A stretch of DNA of 64,000 nt, taken from NCBI GenBank assembly GCA_021108395.1, contig JAIOQZ010000024.1, positions 1 to 64,000 on the forward strand. The letters are read 5' to 3'. Below, piece by piece: positions 30,890 to 40,236 of this stretch. Under the pieces are notes generated by a model, which saw only the letters and a program-made list of their open reading frames with translations, did not search any database and had not been told where the DNA came from. Position numbers and translations under genes: made by a program. Within the stretch, counting starts at the first letter, position 1, and each line of letters begins with the position of its first letter. This stretch comes from Candidatus Cloacimonadota bacterium. GTDB taxonomy: Bacteria > Cloacimonadota > Cloacimonadia > Cloacimonadales > JAIOQZ01.

Positions 30890-31885
30890 TCATTGCGTGA
30901 CTCCTTTGTTACTTGAATAGACTTCATACCAGAAAACGACTTTGTTAGAGGGTTTTGACACATAGGGGAATTGTCCACCCATACCTAGTGAATCCTGTAA
31001 TCCTGTTTCAGCATCTCCATTTACAATAGTGTCATAAGATGATTCGTGAAAAATGAAGTGTGTTGAATTGAACAGAAACTGTGGGTACGACATGTTGGCG
31101 AAGTGATATGGGCTTCCTCCCAAAAAAACATCATACAGTTTACTACCAAAAATGATGTATCTGACTGAGTTATCTATTGAATAACTGCTCGTGTAAACCT
31201 GATTGAACAACTTCGTTGTTTCAAGTGTTGCAAGGTCAAGACGGTAAAATCCATCAGTACTGTCCTGGTCTGAGTAATGGAAATAGAAAATACTGCTAAG
31301 GTCAGGCGAGATTTGCGGCCAGCGGTAAGAAAGCAAACTGTCACTGATAACACTGGTCTGTTCGAGTGTGCTCAGGTTCATTTGCATGATATGATGCATC
31401 GTATCCTGTTTAACTGGATAAATGAGCCATTCACCACTAGGTGAAACGAAGTATTCGACTTTATCTGTCGCAGCAATCTGAGTTAGGTTAGTTGATGCTC
31501 CTCCATCCATCGGCACACGGTATACATCGTAGTTGTCATTTGCTTTTCCCTGCAAATATACCCAGTCGTTCGTGACATCGAATTCAAAATCAGTTTCAAA
31601 CGGCAGGTCATACTCGTAAGTGGTCTCATCCGCTATCGAGTAGCGTTCGAGATTCATGGTATAACCATATATATAAATCAGATTTTGTTCATCAGGAGTC
31701 AGTTTGACAAATGATAATGGCCATGATCTAATATTGTGAAGTAGTTCCTGGTTAGATCCGTCCGCATCCATAATTCTAACATGAATCGTCAAGTGATAAG
31801 GCCCTCCGCTGTCGTCGATCTCACATCCCCACGTGAACAGAATCGCGATAAACATTGCGGCCACAGTTGTAAGCTTGCGTATCAT
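30890..31885 (-). CDS. Exported propeller-like (TolB/WD40-like) protein, possible lipoprotein
   Basis: 331 residues from ATG at 31885 with GGAG upstream; the reading to 31936 runs into the HU terminator. The signal segment ends LFTWGC, with Cys21 as a possible lipid site though the lipobox is imperfect. Repeated blades: SFVKLTPDEQNLIYIYG, FDVTNDWVYLQGKAND, VEYFVSPSGEWLIYPV, YRWPQISPDLSSIFYFHYS, as in TolB-type propellers. It is AT-richer than neighbours and inserted between HU and dnaN. Likely a surface or periplasmic binding protein. Confidence 0.7.
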   Translation of the reverse strand: MIRKLTTVAAMFIAILFTWGCEIDDSGGPYHLTIHVRIMDADGSNQELLHNIRSWPLSFVKLTPDEQNLIYIYGYTMNLERYSIADETTYEYDLPFETDFEFDVTNDWVYLQGKANDNYDVYRVPMDGGASTNLTQIAATDKVEYFVSPSGEWLIYPVKQDTMHHIMQMNLSTLEQTSVISDSLLSYRWPQISPDLSSIFYFHYSDQDSTDGFYRLDLATLETTKLFNQVYTSSYSIDNSVRYIIFGSKLYDVFLGGSPYHFANMSYPQFLFNSTHFIFHESSYDTIVNGDAETGLQDSLGMGGQFPYVSKPSNKVVFWYEVYSSNKGVTQ

Positions 31886-31918
31886 GGTGGTCTCCTCAGT
31901 ATGTGGCTGCCATAGCAT

Positions 31919-31949
31919 AAAAAAGGCGGAAACCATGTGGGTTTCCGCC
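31919..31949 (-). terminator. Intrinsic terminator of the HU gene
   Basis: On the minus strand, GGCGGAAACC / GGTTTCCGCC (31940-31949 and 31925-31934, five-base loop) is followed by six T residues. It lies 14 bases past the HU stop. Confidence 0.9.
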
Positions 31950-31963
31950 GAGATAGTGGGCGC

Positions 31964-32236
31964 CTACTTGACAGCTTCCTTGAGCTTCTTGCCGGCGCGG
32001 AACACGGGAACCTTGCGGGCTGGGATGGTGATGGGCTTCTTGGTCTGCGGGTTGATGCCCTTGCGCTTGGCGCGCTTGACGACATCGAATGTGCCGAAAC
32101 CTACGAGTGAAACCTTGTCGCCCTTCTCGAGAGCGCCCATGACGCCATCGATGAAGCCGTTGAGGGCTGCGGCGGCGGCCTTTTTGGTGATGTCTGCGTC
32201 TTTCGCAATCCTGGTAATCAGATCTTCACGGCTCAT
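31964..32236 (-). CDS. hup: HU family DNA-binding protein
   Basis: 90 residues, typical size. MSREDLITRIAKDADITKKA, VSLVGFGTFDVVKRA and the DNA-binding arm INPQTKKPITIPARKVPVF give a complete HU fold. It is a nucleoid-associated protein. GGAGG lies upstream of the ATG and a strong terminator downstream, so it is monocistronic. Confidence 0.95.
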   Translation of the reverse strand: MSREDLITRIAKDADITKKAAAAALNGFIDGVMGALEKGDKVSLVGFGTFDVVKRAKRKGINPQTKKPITIPARKVPVFRAGKKLKEAVK

Positions 32237-32277
32237 AGAGTACCTCCAAGTGGTGTAGTGTGTTTCCCTGTCGTCCT

Positions 32278-32307
32278 AATAAGCTTCTGACGAAAAAATC
32301 CTGTCAA
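32278..32307 (-). promoter_or_regulatory. Possible HU promoter
   Basis: On the minus strand TTGACA (32302-32307) is followed after 18 bases by CTTATT, a poor -10. It sits ~45 bases before the HU start in an A/T-rich stretch. The rest of the 302-base gap (32237-32538) shows no supported gene. Confidence 0.4.
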
Positions 32308-32538
32308 CAAAAAAATCCGTCTAATGCCGATTTGATAGGCATTTACCCGATTATACGCCGCTCTGCATGAAGCAAATTGCCACCTATGTGCCAACAACAC
32401 AGCGCCAGAACCGTGTGCCCTATATCGCGCTGTGGCAACCGATTAGCCACAACAGCGACTAACAGCCAAACTGGAACAACAGCGGCGGAAAGCCCTGCTG
32501 AACAGGCACTTGAAAAAAAATGCCGTTTGCGCGATAAT

Positions 32539-33354
32539 TCAGTCGAACAGAGCGCGTGTCTTGCCGCACAGATTGTGAATCTGCTGCACAGAATCGCGGC
32601 TGAGAACCTGCTCCTCGCCGCTGACAAGGATAGCGAGAATCTGGTTGAGGTTGTCAAGTGACTCGGCGTAGAACTCCTTTTCCTTCACGCGCTCGCTGGA
32701 AATCGTTTCGTAGTTGACGATGAGCTGGTTGAGCGTACCGATCTCGAAGAGAATCGAAGTGACCGCCGGGTCGAACTCGCCATCGAGCAGCAGAAACGTG
32801 AGGTTGTGCAGAGCTTCTGTCCAGCCACCGACCTGCAACAGCATGAAGATGTCATACTCGCCGGCGCGGTGAAGCTCCGTCACCACATTCTGGCGCTCTT
32901 CTTCGAGCACCACTTCGAGCTCATCCCACTCGTTGTTTTCGAGCAACCTGGTAAGCTTGTCTGTCAGGGGATTTATCTGGTCCTCGATACCGAGCATATC
33001 GGCATAGAACATCATCCCCTCGGCAATGTCTTTGAGACGCTGCTGGTCTCTGGCCTGAGTACTGAAGATGGCGTCTGCGGTGAGAGCGCCAAGCTGATAG
33101 GCCTGCTTGAACGAACTGCCCTCGACTTTCTCGAATGACTGCGGCACAGCCTTCGCATAGTCGGCTGTCTCGACATTCTCGAGCTTGGCGAACACTTGAT
33201 GGAAAGTGGGCAGCGGGAAGAAAATGAACTGTGGCTCATTTGGGTATTCCAGCGCCTCGACGGCGGGCTGTTCTTCCTGTTGTTTGCCGCAGGCTGCAAT
33301 TCCGGCCAGCAGGGCAATCGCCACCAATGTGATAATCCAGACACGAATGCGCAT
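32539..33354 (-). CDS. Hypothetical lipoprotein
   Basis: 271 residues with GGAGG before the ATG. The signal peptide ends in a good lipobox, AGIAACGKQ, so lipidation at Cys22 is expected. The mature part is acidic and helical (VFAKLENVETADYAKAVPQS, LLENNEWDELEVVLEEERQNVV, LHNLTFLLLDGEFDPAV). No family is recognised. It lies 55 bases downstream of the big ABC fusion gene and in the same direction, so co-expression is possible. Confidence 0.75.
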   Translation of the reverse strand: MRIRVWIITLVAIALLAGIAACGKQQEEQPAVEALEYPNEPQFIFFPLPTFHQVFAKLENVETADYAKAVPQSFEKVEGSSFKQAYQLGALTADAIFSTQARDQQRLKDIAEGMMFYADMLGIEDQINPLTDKLTRLLENNEWDELEVVLEEERQNVVTELHRAGEYDIFMLLQVGGWTEALHNLTFLLLDGEFDPAVTSILFEIGTLNQLIVNYETISSERVKEKEFYAESLDNLNQILAILVSGEEQVLSRDSVQQIHNLCGKTRALFD

Positions 33355-33409
33355 ATATCCTCCTCGTGATATGTTTCGCGTTGTCGCCGGAACCGGGCCC
33401 GGCTGTGTT

Positions 33410-36400
33410 TCACTCGCGATAAAAGAACTTGAGCTTGATGTATGTGGCGGTAATCATGAGCATCAGGTAGAATGCGATTACCGTCAGGTTGAACTCCCAG
33501 GTGACCCATTCGCCGCCCCACAGGCGTTTGCCGCTGGAGAGAAACACGTTCCCGCCACGATTGAGAGACCGCCCGTCCATGATGCCCACCACGGTATAGA
33601 TCGTCTCGTTGACGAAATCATCGCGGGGGTAGCTGGCCAGCATTCTGTCCTGCTGCTCTCGCAGGTCGTTGCGCATGGCGTTGCGCTCCTGCGTGCCAAT
33701 CAGTCCCTGAACATGCAAACGCTGAAGTTCATCGCGCTTTTTGTCAAGCACAATACGCACCCGCGCCGGCTTGGTATATTGTCCATAGGCGGTGTACATA
33801 CCCTCGAACAGCCAGCGGGCGGGAATCACCTGCACGATTTCAGGGATGGGATTGCCCTTGATGAACGTCAGGTCGCGGTTCATGCGCTCGTATTGAATGA
33901 CGGCGCCACCAAAAATTATCTGCGGGATGAGCATCAGCGGCAATATATTGATAATCGCCTTGGTGTTGTGAATGAAGCAACTGATGAGCAGTCCCAGCGT
34001 GAAACCGATGGCAGCCGAAGCGAACAGATAGGCCACGGTGATGACGAACATGCCGCGTATTTCGAGAATGAGGGAACTGGCCAGAACGTACAGCAGCACC
34101 TGCACCGCCGCGAACACGCCAAGCGACAACAGCTTCGACAACAGATAGTAGGTCATCTTCAGGTTGAGCATCTTTTCGCGCAATATCGTGCGCCGCTCCG
34201 CGAGTATCTCCTCGATGCTGTTGGACAGCCCCAGAAAAATGAACACGATTACGGAAATGAAGAGATAAACGCCCAGGTTCACGTTCTCGTTGAACGTGTA
34301 GGGGCCATCGGTGGGCGCCAGCCGCAGGATGAACGCCACCAGAAACGCCAGCAGGGGCGCCTCGGCAAAGGTGATGAACATGTTGGTGCGATTGCGCAGC
34401 TTCATCAGCAGGTTACGCCGTATGAAAGTGAGCAGCTGCATCGCATGAGCCGCCAGGCTCATCTTGCGGCGACGCACCCGCGTGGCGCTGAGGTTCGGCT
34501 CGCTGCGCTGGGGAACCTGCATGAGGTCGAACAGCATCTTGCGTTTGAATTTATCGCGCCAGTAAACGGGCGGAAACCGCCGTTTGGCCACCACGTTCTC
34601 TTCCATCTGGATATACACGGGGTCACCCTGAGCGTCATACTCGGGGTATTCAACCACCTCGTACATGAATTCCGGCATGCGCAGGTCGCGCTTGCGAATG
34701 ATGGCCTCGGCGCGCACGCTCATCTCGGCGGCCTCGCTGCTGAAATAGTCGAACGTTTTGCTCGTCTCGCCGAAGAACACCTGCTTGCCGCCCCTGTCCA
34801 TCAGCAGTACGCGGTCAAACTGCTCGAAGATGTCGGGGCTGGGCTGATGGATGGTGGTGATGACGATCTTGCCCTGCCGCGAAAGTGTTTTGAGCATGCG
34901 CACGATTTGCTCGGAGTCGGTGGATGACAGGCCAGAGGTGGGTTCGTCGCAGATGATGATGGTGGGCTCGAACAGCAGCTCGAGGGCGATGTTGAGCCGC
35001 TTGCGCTCACCGCCGGACAGACGGCTGCCTTTCTCGTCGCCCACCACGAGGTCGCGGCGCTGGCTGAGATTGATTTGCGTCAGGATGTTGTCGATCTTCT
35101 GGCGCAGGTGCCCCAGACTGATGGAGGAAAGCTGCAACCGTCCACGGTACAGCAGGTTTTCATACACTGTGAGCGAGCCGAACAGGAGGTCTTCCTGCGG
35201 CACATGACCGATGTATTGAGTGAAATGGCTGAGGTTGCTATAGAAACTCTTGTTGTCGATCATCACTGTGCCGTAGGTGGGGATGAGTTCGCCGGCAATC
35301 GACTTGAGCAGTGTGCTCTTGCCGCAGCCGCTCTGCCCCATGATGGCCAGCATCTCTCCCTTGCCCACCTCGAACGAGATGCCGTCAAGCGCCAGAACGC
35401 CGTCACGGAAGTAGTGTTTGATATCGACAACCTGGAGCTGATCGACCTCGAACGGCGCCTCGATGAGATCGAGGAAGCTGTTGAGGCGATAATTACGCCC
35501 TGCGAGGGTGATGATGTCTGTGTTGAGCGCCAGCGGCGTCGGCGCGGTGACGGGCTGGCCGTTGAGCTGTATCTCCCACCCCTGGCGCGGTGGCTGCAGC
35601 TCATAGGCGTCGTCACGGAACTCAATCGAGGCGACGGTCTGGGCGCTCTCCTGGGGAGCGAGGCGGAAGTAGTCGTTGCCGGCGGTGATGTAGAGATTGC
35701 GCGGACGGAGATTGCTAACGCCAATCTCGGCGCGGCGGCGGATGACATCCAGCAGCGAGAACGGTTCGTAACCCTTTATCTGGAGCATGTCGTCGTAATA
35801 GACAAACTGTTCCTTGCCATGTGGCAGCAGGCGTCCGTTGCGATAGACGGAACTCTGCTGCACCAGAATCGAGTAGCGGTTGGCGTTGTTGACAATATGG
35901 AACTTATAGTCGAGGCTCTTGAACCCGATTGTATCGTGCACCTGGCGGGCGTGATGAATCTTGCGCAGGTGGTCGATCTCGAAGGTAAGCGCGCCCACCG
36001 TGAGCGAGCCATTCTCTGGAAAGGTGTAGAGACGGTTGGGCAACAGCTCGAACTCGCCGATCTTCGCGCCGGTTTCGCGTCCGGCGCCAATGAACACAAA
36101 GCGGTCAACGACCATGAGCAGCAGCTCGTGCTCCTGAATGCGGCGATCGCGGAAGCGCAGGTCACAGTCGGCGGCGCGGCCGGCGACAACGTAGTCGCGG
36201 AAGATGCTGCGCTCGGCGTGGCAGAAGTAGCGAAAGCCCTTGATCGAGACCGGCTCGGACTTGGCATACTCGATGGCGTCGATGACCGCCATGAAACCCT
36301 CGGTTTCGAGGTTCATCTTTTTGCTCAGCTCGAGAATCTTGGTCACTTCGGAGGCGGAGAACTCGTCGTCGCTGTTGGCCAGCACGATGAGCGAGAGCAG

Positions 36401-36670
36401 GATGCGTATCTTGTCCAGCGTGATGAGATTCTTGTTGAGAAAACTTAGCACCTCGTCCAGTGACTGGTCGAGCTCGTTGATGTGGCGAATCTTGGCTTCC
36501 CACGAGATGTCGTCGCTCTTGAAGAGGTTCTCGAGCAGCGTGTAGAGGATATTCACTTCGTAGGGGTCAATCTGCGGCCCCGAGCGCAGCACCAGCACAT
36601 ACAGACTGGTGATCATCTCGATGATCTTCTCGCGATCACGCGTGTCGGGGCGCAGCGGAGCGTGTTTCAT
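33410..36670 (-). CDS. ABCG-type transporter fused to TerB-like and FHA-like N-terminal domains
   Basis: 1086 residues. About 1-150: helical TerB-like segment (LVLRSGPQIDPYEVNILYTL, VLANSDDEFSASEVTKILEL). About 150-420: beta-rich region with FHA-like repeats (VYRNGRLLPHGKEQFVYYDD; IQLNGQPVTAPTPLALNTDI). About 430-650: ATPase with Walker A GQSGCGKST, signature LSGGERKRLNI, Walker B IIICDEPTSGL and the switch His in TTIHQPSPDIFEQFD, which is ABCG/White-like. About 750-1086: membrane domain with about six helices (MFITFAEAPLLAFLVAFIL onward). Nucleotide-binding and membrane halves are on one chain, so a dimer would transport; substrate unknown. FHA suggests control by phosphopeptides from a Ser/Thr kinase (inference). 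Confidence 0.85.
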   Translation of the reverse strand: MKHAPLRPDTRDREKIIEMITSLYVLVLRSGPQIDPYEVNILYTLLENLFKSDDISWEAKIRHINELDQSLDEVLSFLNKNLITLDKIRILLSLIVLANSDDEFSASEVTKILELSKKMNLETEGFMAVIDAIEYAKSEPVSIKGFRYFCHAERSIFRDYVVAGRAADCDLRFRDRRIQEHELLLMVVDRFVFIGAGRETGAKIGEFELLPNRLYTFPENGSLTVGALTFEIDHLRKIHHARQVHDTIGFKSLDYKFHIVNNANRYSILVQQSSVYRNGRLLPHGKEQFVYYDDMLQIKGYEPFSLLDVIRRRAEIGVSNLRPRNLYITAGNDYFRLAPQESAQTVASIEFRDDAYELQPPRQGWEIQLNGQPVTAPTPLALNTDIITLAGRNYRLNSFLDLIEAPFEVDQLQVVDIKHYFRDGVLALDGISFEVGKGEMLAIMGQSGCGKSTLLKSIAGELIPTYGTVMIDNKSFYSNLSHFTQYIGHVPQEDLLFGSLTVYENLLYRGRLQLSSISLGHLRQKIDNILTQINLSQRRDLVVGDEKGSRLSGGERKRLNIALELLFEPTIIICDEPTSGLSSTDSEQIVRMLKTLSRQGKIVITTIHQPSPDIFEQFDRVLLMDRGGKQVFFGETSKTFDYFSSEAAEMSVRAEAIIRKRDLRMPEFMYEVVEYPEYDAQGDPVYIQMEENVVAKRRFPPVYWRDKFKRKMLFDLMQVPQRSEPNLSATRVRRRKMSLAAHAMQLLTFIRRNLLMKLRNRTNMFITFAEAPLLAFLVAFILRLAPTDGPYTFNENVNLGVYLFISVIVFIFLGLSNSIEEILAERRTILREKMLNLKMTYYLLSKLLSLGVFAAVQVLLYVLASSLILEIRGMFVITVAYLFASAAIGFTLGLLISCFIHNTKAIINILPLMLIPQIIFGGAVIQYERMNRDLTFIKGNPIPEIVQVIPARWLFEGMYTAYGQYTKPARVRIVLDKKRDELQRLHVQGLIGTQERNAMRNDLREQQDRMLASYPRDDFVNETIYTVVGIMDGRSLNRGGNVFLSSGKRLWGGEWVTWEFNLTVIAFYLMLMITATYIKLKFFYRE

Positions 36671-36721
36671 CTGTGCAGCCTACCGAAAAGCAGGTGTCAG
36701 CGGCTCTCTGTCAACACAACT

Positions 36722-37210
36722 CTACTCACTGCCCGAAGCGACAAAGATGATTACGATAATGGCTGTTCCCAAAAGGCCGCCGCCTATTGCTGCGCCTCGG
36801 TTTTTGCTTTTACTCCTGTCGATATATCCAGTCCTGTATCCCATTGCATCCACTTCATCGGGAATGTAGGCCGGTACTGTCCCGGATGCGGCAACCGCAA
36901 TGATTGCGGTGCCGATCAAACCAAGCAGAAAACCACTTGCTACGCCACCAATGAACCAACCTGAAGAAGAATGCTGCTCACCTGCGGCTCTTCCAAGTTG
37001 ATAGGATGTGTTGAAATCCTTTCTCGCAACGGTCACGGTCTGTGGTTCGACCGGCTGCACTTCCGGCTCGATACGCTGGGCTTGCTTGTTGCAGTCAATC
37101 AGCCTGCTGATGCGCTCCCGCAGGTTCATCTCGATGGAGACAGGGACGGCTGCAATCTCAACGATCATCACCAAGAATAAAGCAATACATACAAGCTTCA
37201 TGGGTTTCAT
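36722..37210 (-). CDS. Hypothetical exported membrane protein with glycine-rich helices
   Basis: 162 residues from ATG at 37210 (AAGGAG seven bases upstream); the longer reading to 37258 overlaps rlpA. A signal segment (LVCIALFLVMIVEIAAVPV) precedes a polar stretch rich in Glu, Pro and Val (IEPEVQPVEPQTVTV). Two Gly/Ala-rich hydrophobic helices follow (WFIGGVASGFLLGLIGTAII; AAIGGGLLGTAIIVIIFVAS). No function is recognised. It may be transcribed with rlpA. Confidence 0.7.
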   Translation of the reverse strand: MKPMKLVCIALFLVMIVEIAAVPVSIEMNLRERISRLIDCNKQAQRIEPEVQPVEPQTVTVARKDFNTSYQLGRAAGEQHSSSGWFIGGVASGFLLGLIGTAIIAVAASGTVPAYIPDEVDAMGYRTGYIDRSKSKNRGAAIGGGLLGTAIIVIIFVASGSE

Positions 37211-37254
37211 TTTCGCTCCTTTTTTTATTGGGTAGTAATCTCTGTCATTTATCC

Positions 37255-37809
37255 TCACTGCTCGATCACCTGCACGCGCACCTCCATCACGCCCTTTGCC
37301 ACCAGGCCGATGGCGCGGGCAGCGGCCAGCGAGAGGTCGATGTCGCGGCCAGGGATGAACGGCCCGCGGTCGTTCACGCGCACTACCACCGAGTTGCCGT
37401 TATCGGGGTTGGTCACCCGCAGCAGGGTGCCGAAGGCCAGGCTCTTGTGAGCGCAGGTCATCTTGTACATATCGAAGGTCTCGCCATTGCTGGTGGTGCG
37501 GCCGTGGAACTTGTGGGCATAGTAACTGGCAACCCAAATCTCGCCTTCGGCGCCGCCGTCTGCGAAGTCGCCGCTGTGGGGCGGCGCCCAGATTTCGTTG
37601 AGCGTCGTATCTGGCGGGGTTGTCTCGTGGGTAGATGGTGTAAGCTCTGCCGCCGGTTCGGGCGTTGCGACCGGCTCCGGCTGCTGTGTGCCATAGTAGC
37701 GGGAGCGCGGGCTCACCTCGTCATCGGGCGTGTAATATCTCTGCGCCGGAGCGCAGGCCATCAGCAGCAGCAGAACCACGAGCAGCGACAGCAGCGGGTG
37801 GCGCTTCAT
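37255..37809 (-). CDS. rlpA: RlpA-like lipoprotein (double-psi beta-barrel lytic transglycosylase type)
   Basis: 184 residues. Lipobox LLLMACAP gives a lipoprotein with Cys19. A Pro/Thr/Glu-rich linker (~30-85) leads to the double-psi barrel: [47 protein letters not shown] and [15 protein letters not shown]. The conserved RVNDRGPF and DLS motifs are complete. No SPOR domain follows. Family members bind or cut stem-less peptidoglycan. The ATG overlaps the stop of the receiver gene (ATGA), so they are translationally coupled. Confidence 0.9.
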   Translation of the reverse strand: MKRHPLLSLLVVLLLLMACAPAQRYYTPDDEVSPRSRYYGTQQPEPVATPEPAAELTPSTHETTPPDTTLNEIWAPPHSGDFADGGAEGEIWVASYYAHKFHGRTTSNGETFDMYKMTCAHKSLAFGTLLRVTNPDNGNSVVVRVNDRGPFIPGRDIDLSLAAARAIGLVAKGVMEVRVQVIEQ

Positions 37810-38537
37810 GGCTGGACGTCGTCCCCGCCGTCGCCCCCAACTTCGTCCCCGTTGTCGTCCTCGTTGAAGACAATCATCCTGGACTGGCTGGTGTAGTTCT
37901 CGAAGCTCATGGTTGTGGCCTGTTTGAACTTGTCCAGAATATCGGACATGCGCTTCATGGCGTTGTCGATCTTGGACAGATAGCCCCTCTGGTGATCATC
38001 GATGGATTTGTTTTTCTCGACCGAGATAAGAAACATATCGAGATTGCCCTTCATAATCATCATCGGCTGGTTCATCTCATGGTTGGCGGTAACCGCCATG
38101 GCCAGCGCCATGTTTTTCTTTTCCACCTCGATCATGCGGTCATAGTATTCCTTGAGGCTCAGGTAGGAACGCACCCGCATCTTGACGATGTAATCCTGCA
38201 CCGGCTTGGTGAGTATATCGTCCACGCCGGTGGCCAGCATACGCTCACGCGCCTCTTCGTTGTTGCGATCGATGGCGGTGATGAAAATAACAGGCGTGTA
38301 ACGATCATTCTTCTTGATGCGGCGGCAGGTTTCATAGCCATCCATCACCGGCATCATGATGTCCAGCAGCACCAGGTCGGGCATGAACTCCTCGAATATT
38401 TCGAGGCCCTCGACACCGTCGTTGGCCGTGCGAGTCTCATACATGCCGTTCTCGAGCAACAGGGCTTCGAGAAAGTGCCGGTTGATGCGGTCGTTTTCTA
38501 TGATGAGAATCTTCTTCTTGCGAGTTTCTTCCTTCAT
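37806..38537 (-). CDS. Response-regulator receiver joined to an isolated histidine-kinase H-box domain
   Basis: 243 residues from ATG at 38537 (GGGGGAG upstream). A receiver domain at 1-125 has [17 protein letters not shown], the phospho-acceptor Asp in [14 protein letters not shown], Thr in VIFITA and Lys in ILTKPV. A HisKA-like dimerisation helix follows with [18 protein letters not shown], where His is the expected phosphosite. No HATPase domain follows; the chain ends in an acidic Asp/Gly-rich tail. It may be a phospho-relay scaffold fed by another kinase. It is coupled to rlpA, pointing to envelope control (inference). Confidence 0.85.
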   Translation of the reverse strand: MKEETRKKKILIIENDRINRHFLEALLLENGMYETRTANDGVEGLEIFEEFMPDLVLLDIMMPVMDGYETCRRIKKNDRYTPVIFITAIDRNNEEARERMLATGVDDILTKPVQDYIVKMRVRSYLSLKEYYDRMIEVEKKNMALAMAVTANHEMNQPMMIMKGNLDMFLISVEKNKSIDDHQRGYLSKIDNAMKRMSDILDKFKQATTMSFENYTSQSRMIVFNEDDNGDEVGGDGGDDVQP

Positions 38538-38749
38538 TACTCCCCCACAACCGAGTTTGGGAAGAAGATAACGAAACGTTCCCATTGTCGTCAACGTGTT
38601 TTTCATTCGACGCTCATCGTTACATGTCCAGACTGCATCGCACAGTGAAATATGGATGAAGCCGAAGTCGCCTTCTCGGTTGATAAAATGCTTTACAAAC
38701 TACCGGCTTGAGCATTTCGTGACGGTAAATCGAAGTAAAGGAGCCAGGC

Positions 38750-40090
38750 ATGAACTCTGTTGGCATTCCCTTCCCCGCCACCCCGCGCAAGACAGCGCTG
38801 TTCGAGGTCGAAGACTGGTATCAGCGCCTGCTTGCCCAGCGGCTGGACAGACCTTACGCCCCCATCAAGCGCAGCAACTTCGGCCAGTACGACATGGCGG
38901 TGAACTACATCACCAGCGTGCTCGAAGAAGCCCGCGCCATAAACAAGCTGGCCATCTTCAACATCGACCATATGGCACAGATACGCTTCACCGGCCCCGA
39001 CGCCGCAGCCCTGCTCGACCGCGTTCTGCCCGCTCGCGTGGCCGAGATGAAAACCAGGCAGTGCAAATATACCCTGTTGCTCAACGAAGATGGCAGCGTG
39101 CGCGACGACCTCATCGTCATGCGCCGCGCCGAGCACGAATATATTCTGGTCATCAACGCCGGACACGACATCACCAACAGTGGCGAAGAGCACAAGCTAC
39201 TCAGCGACGCCGACTTTATCCTGAGCCACATGCGCTCAGGCGAGAGCGTCACCGTCGAGGACATCAGCGAACGGCTGGTGAAGATCGACCCGCAAGGCCC
39301 GCTGTCGTTCCGGCTCATCAAAGAGCTTTATGGCGAAGCAGTGTTGAAAAACCCCCGCAAGCCGGAGAAAAACATGGGCTTCTTCAGCTTCAATGAGTTC
39401 ACCCACGAAGGCCACGACTACATCCTGTCGCGCACCGGCTACACCAACCGCTGGGGCTGGGAACTCTATGTGCCCATCGAAGTAGCCGCGGAGCAGTTCA
39501 AGCGCATCATGCTCAAGACGCTCGAACTGGGCGGGCTGCTCGTCGGCCTCGGTGGCCGCGACGAAAACCGCCTCAGCGCGGGCGTGGCAGGCCTGCCGCT
39601 CATGGGCCATGAATATGACGGGCGACATCTGCCCACCGGCGCCCCTCTGTTCGCCGCCGCCATCGACATGACAAAGGACCATTTCGTCGGCAAGATCGCC
39701 CTCGATGCCGACAGCGGCAACCCCAAGGGCATGGCTGTTATCATCAGCGAGGGTATCGCGGTTGGACGCGGGGTTTATTGTGACGGCAAGCGACTGGGCA
39801 CGGTCACATCGAGCATCAACTCGCCCAACGTGCCGATCGAGAAGCGACTGGCGCTGGGCAGCAAGCGCCGAGGCGTGAACGAGCCTGACGGTACCGCCGC
39901 CATCGGCCTGGCCTGGCTGCACCAGCATCCCTGGCGGGACACAGACGACCCGCAGCCCATCCATGTCGAATGCTACCGCGAAGACGACGACCGGCAACCC
40001 AAAGGCAAGCCCGTGCTCGCCTTCCTCTCTCCCGACGGCGTGAACCCCGGCACGGCGCACAAGCCGCTGCGTCACATCGAGAAGCTGTAG
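38750..40090 (+). CDS. gcvT: GcvT-family (aminomethyltransferase-like) folate-binding protein
   Basis: 446 residues, longer than usual GcvT (about 370). AAAGGAG precedes ATG. Folate-binding features include KCKYTLLLNEDGSVRDDLI-type segment, with the acidic pair in SVRDDL, and TGYTNRWGWELYVP and GGRDENRLSAGV in the central domain. The C-terminal barrel ends with LGSKRRGVNEPDG. GcvT transfers the aminomethyl group to tetrahydrofolate. No gcvH or gcvP is nearby, and the extra ~70 residues leave open another folate-dependent methyl or aminomethyl transfer. It has its own terminator. Confidence 0.8.
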   Translation: MNSVGIPFPATPRKTALFEVEDWYQRLLAQRLDRPYAPIKRSNFGQYDMAVNYITSVLEEARAINKLAIFNIDHMAQIRFTGPDAAALLDRVLPARVAEMKTRQCKYTLLLNEDGSVRDDLIVMRRAEHEYILVINAGHDITNSGEEHKLLSDADFILSHMRSGESVTVEDISERLVKIDPQGPLSFRLIKELYGEAVLKNPRKPEKNMGFFSFNEFTHEGHDYILSRTGYTNRWGWELYVPIEVAAEQFKRIMLKTLELGGLLVGLGGRDENRLSAGVAGLPLMGHEYDGRHLPTGAPLFAAAIDMTKDHFVGKIALDADSGNPKGMAVIISEGIAVGRGVYCDGKRLGTVTSSINSPNVPIEKRLALGSKRRGVNEPDGTAAIGLAWLHQHPWRDTDDPQPIHVECYREDDDRQPKGKPVLAFLSPDGVNPGTAHKPLRHIEKL

Positions 40091-40125
40091 GAGCAGGGAC
40101 AGCCGCTAACTATATCGCACAACGA

Positions 40126-40155
40126 GGCGACCCTGAGGCCGCCTCTTTTCTTTGG
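40126..40155 (+). terminator. Intrinsic terminator after gcvT
   Basis: Stem GAGGCG / CGCCTC (40126-40131, 40142-40147) with additional inner CC/GG pairs, followed by TTTTCTTT. It lies 36 bases past the stop. Confidence 0.75.
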
Positions 40156-40236
40156 GGTATGAATATGCTGAGAAAAAGCATCACAATACTGATTTTCGGT
40201 TTGCTCAAAGTGTAGTTTAGCGAAGTGGTTCTCAAG

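Noticed and set aside
32367-32462. Small frame of 31 codons (MKQIATYVPTTQ...)
   Set aside because: No RBS or promoter, and it lies in the HU-lipoprotein gap with no family resemblance.
32343-32661. Opposing frames of 94-104 codons in the HU gap
   Set aside because: Compositionally biased and overlapping the end of the lipoprotein gene on the other strand.
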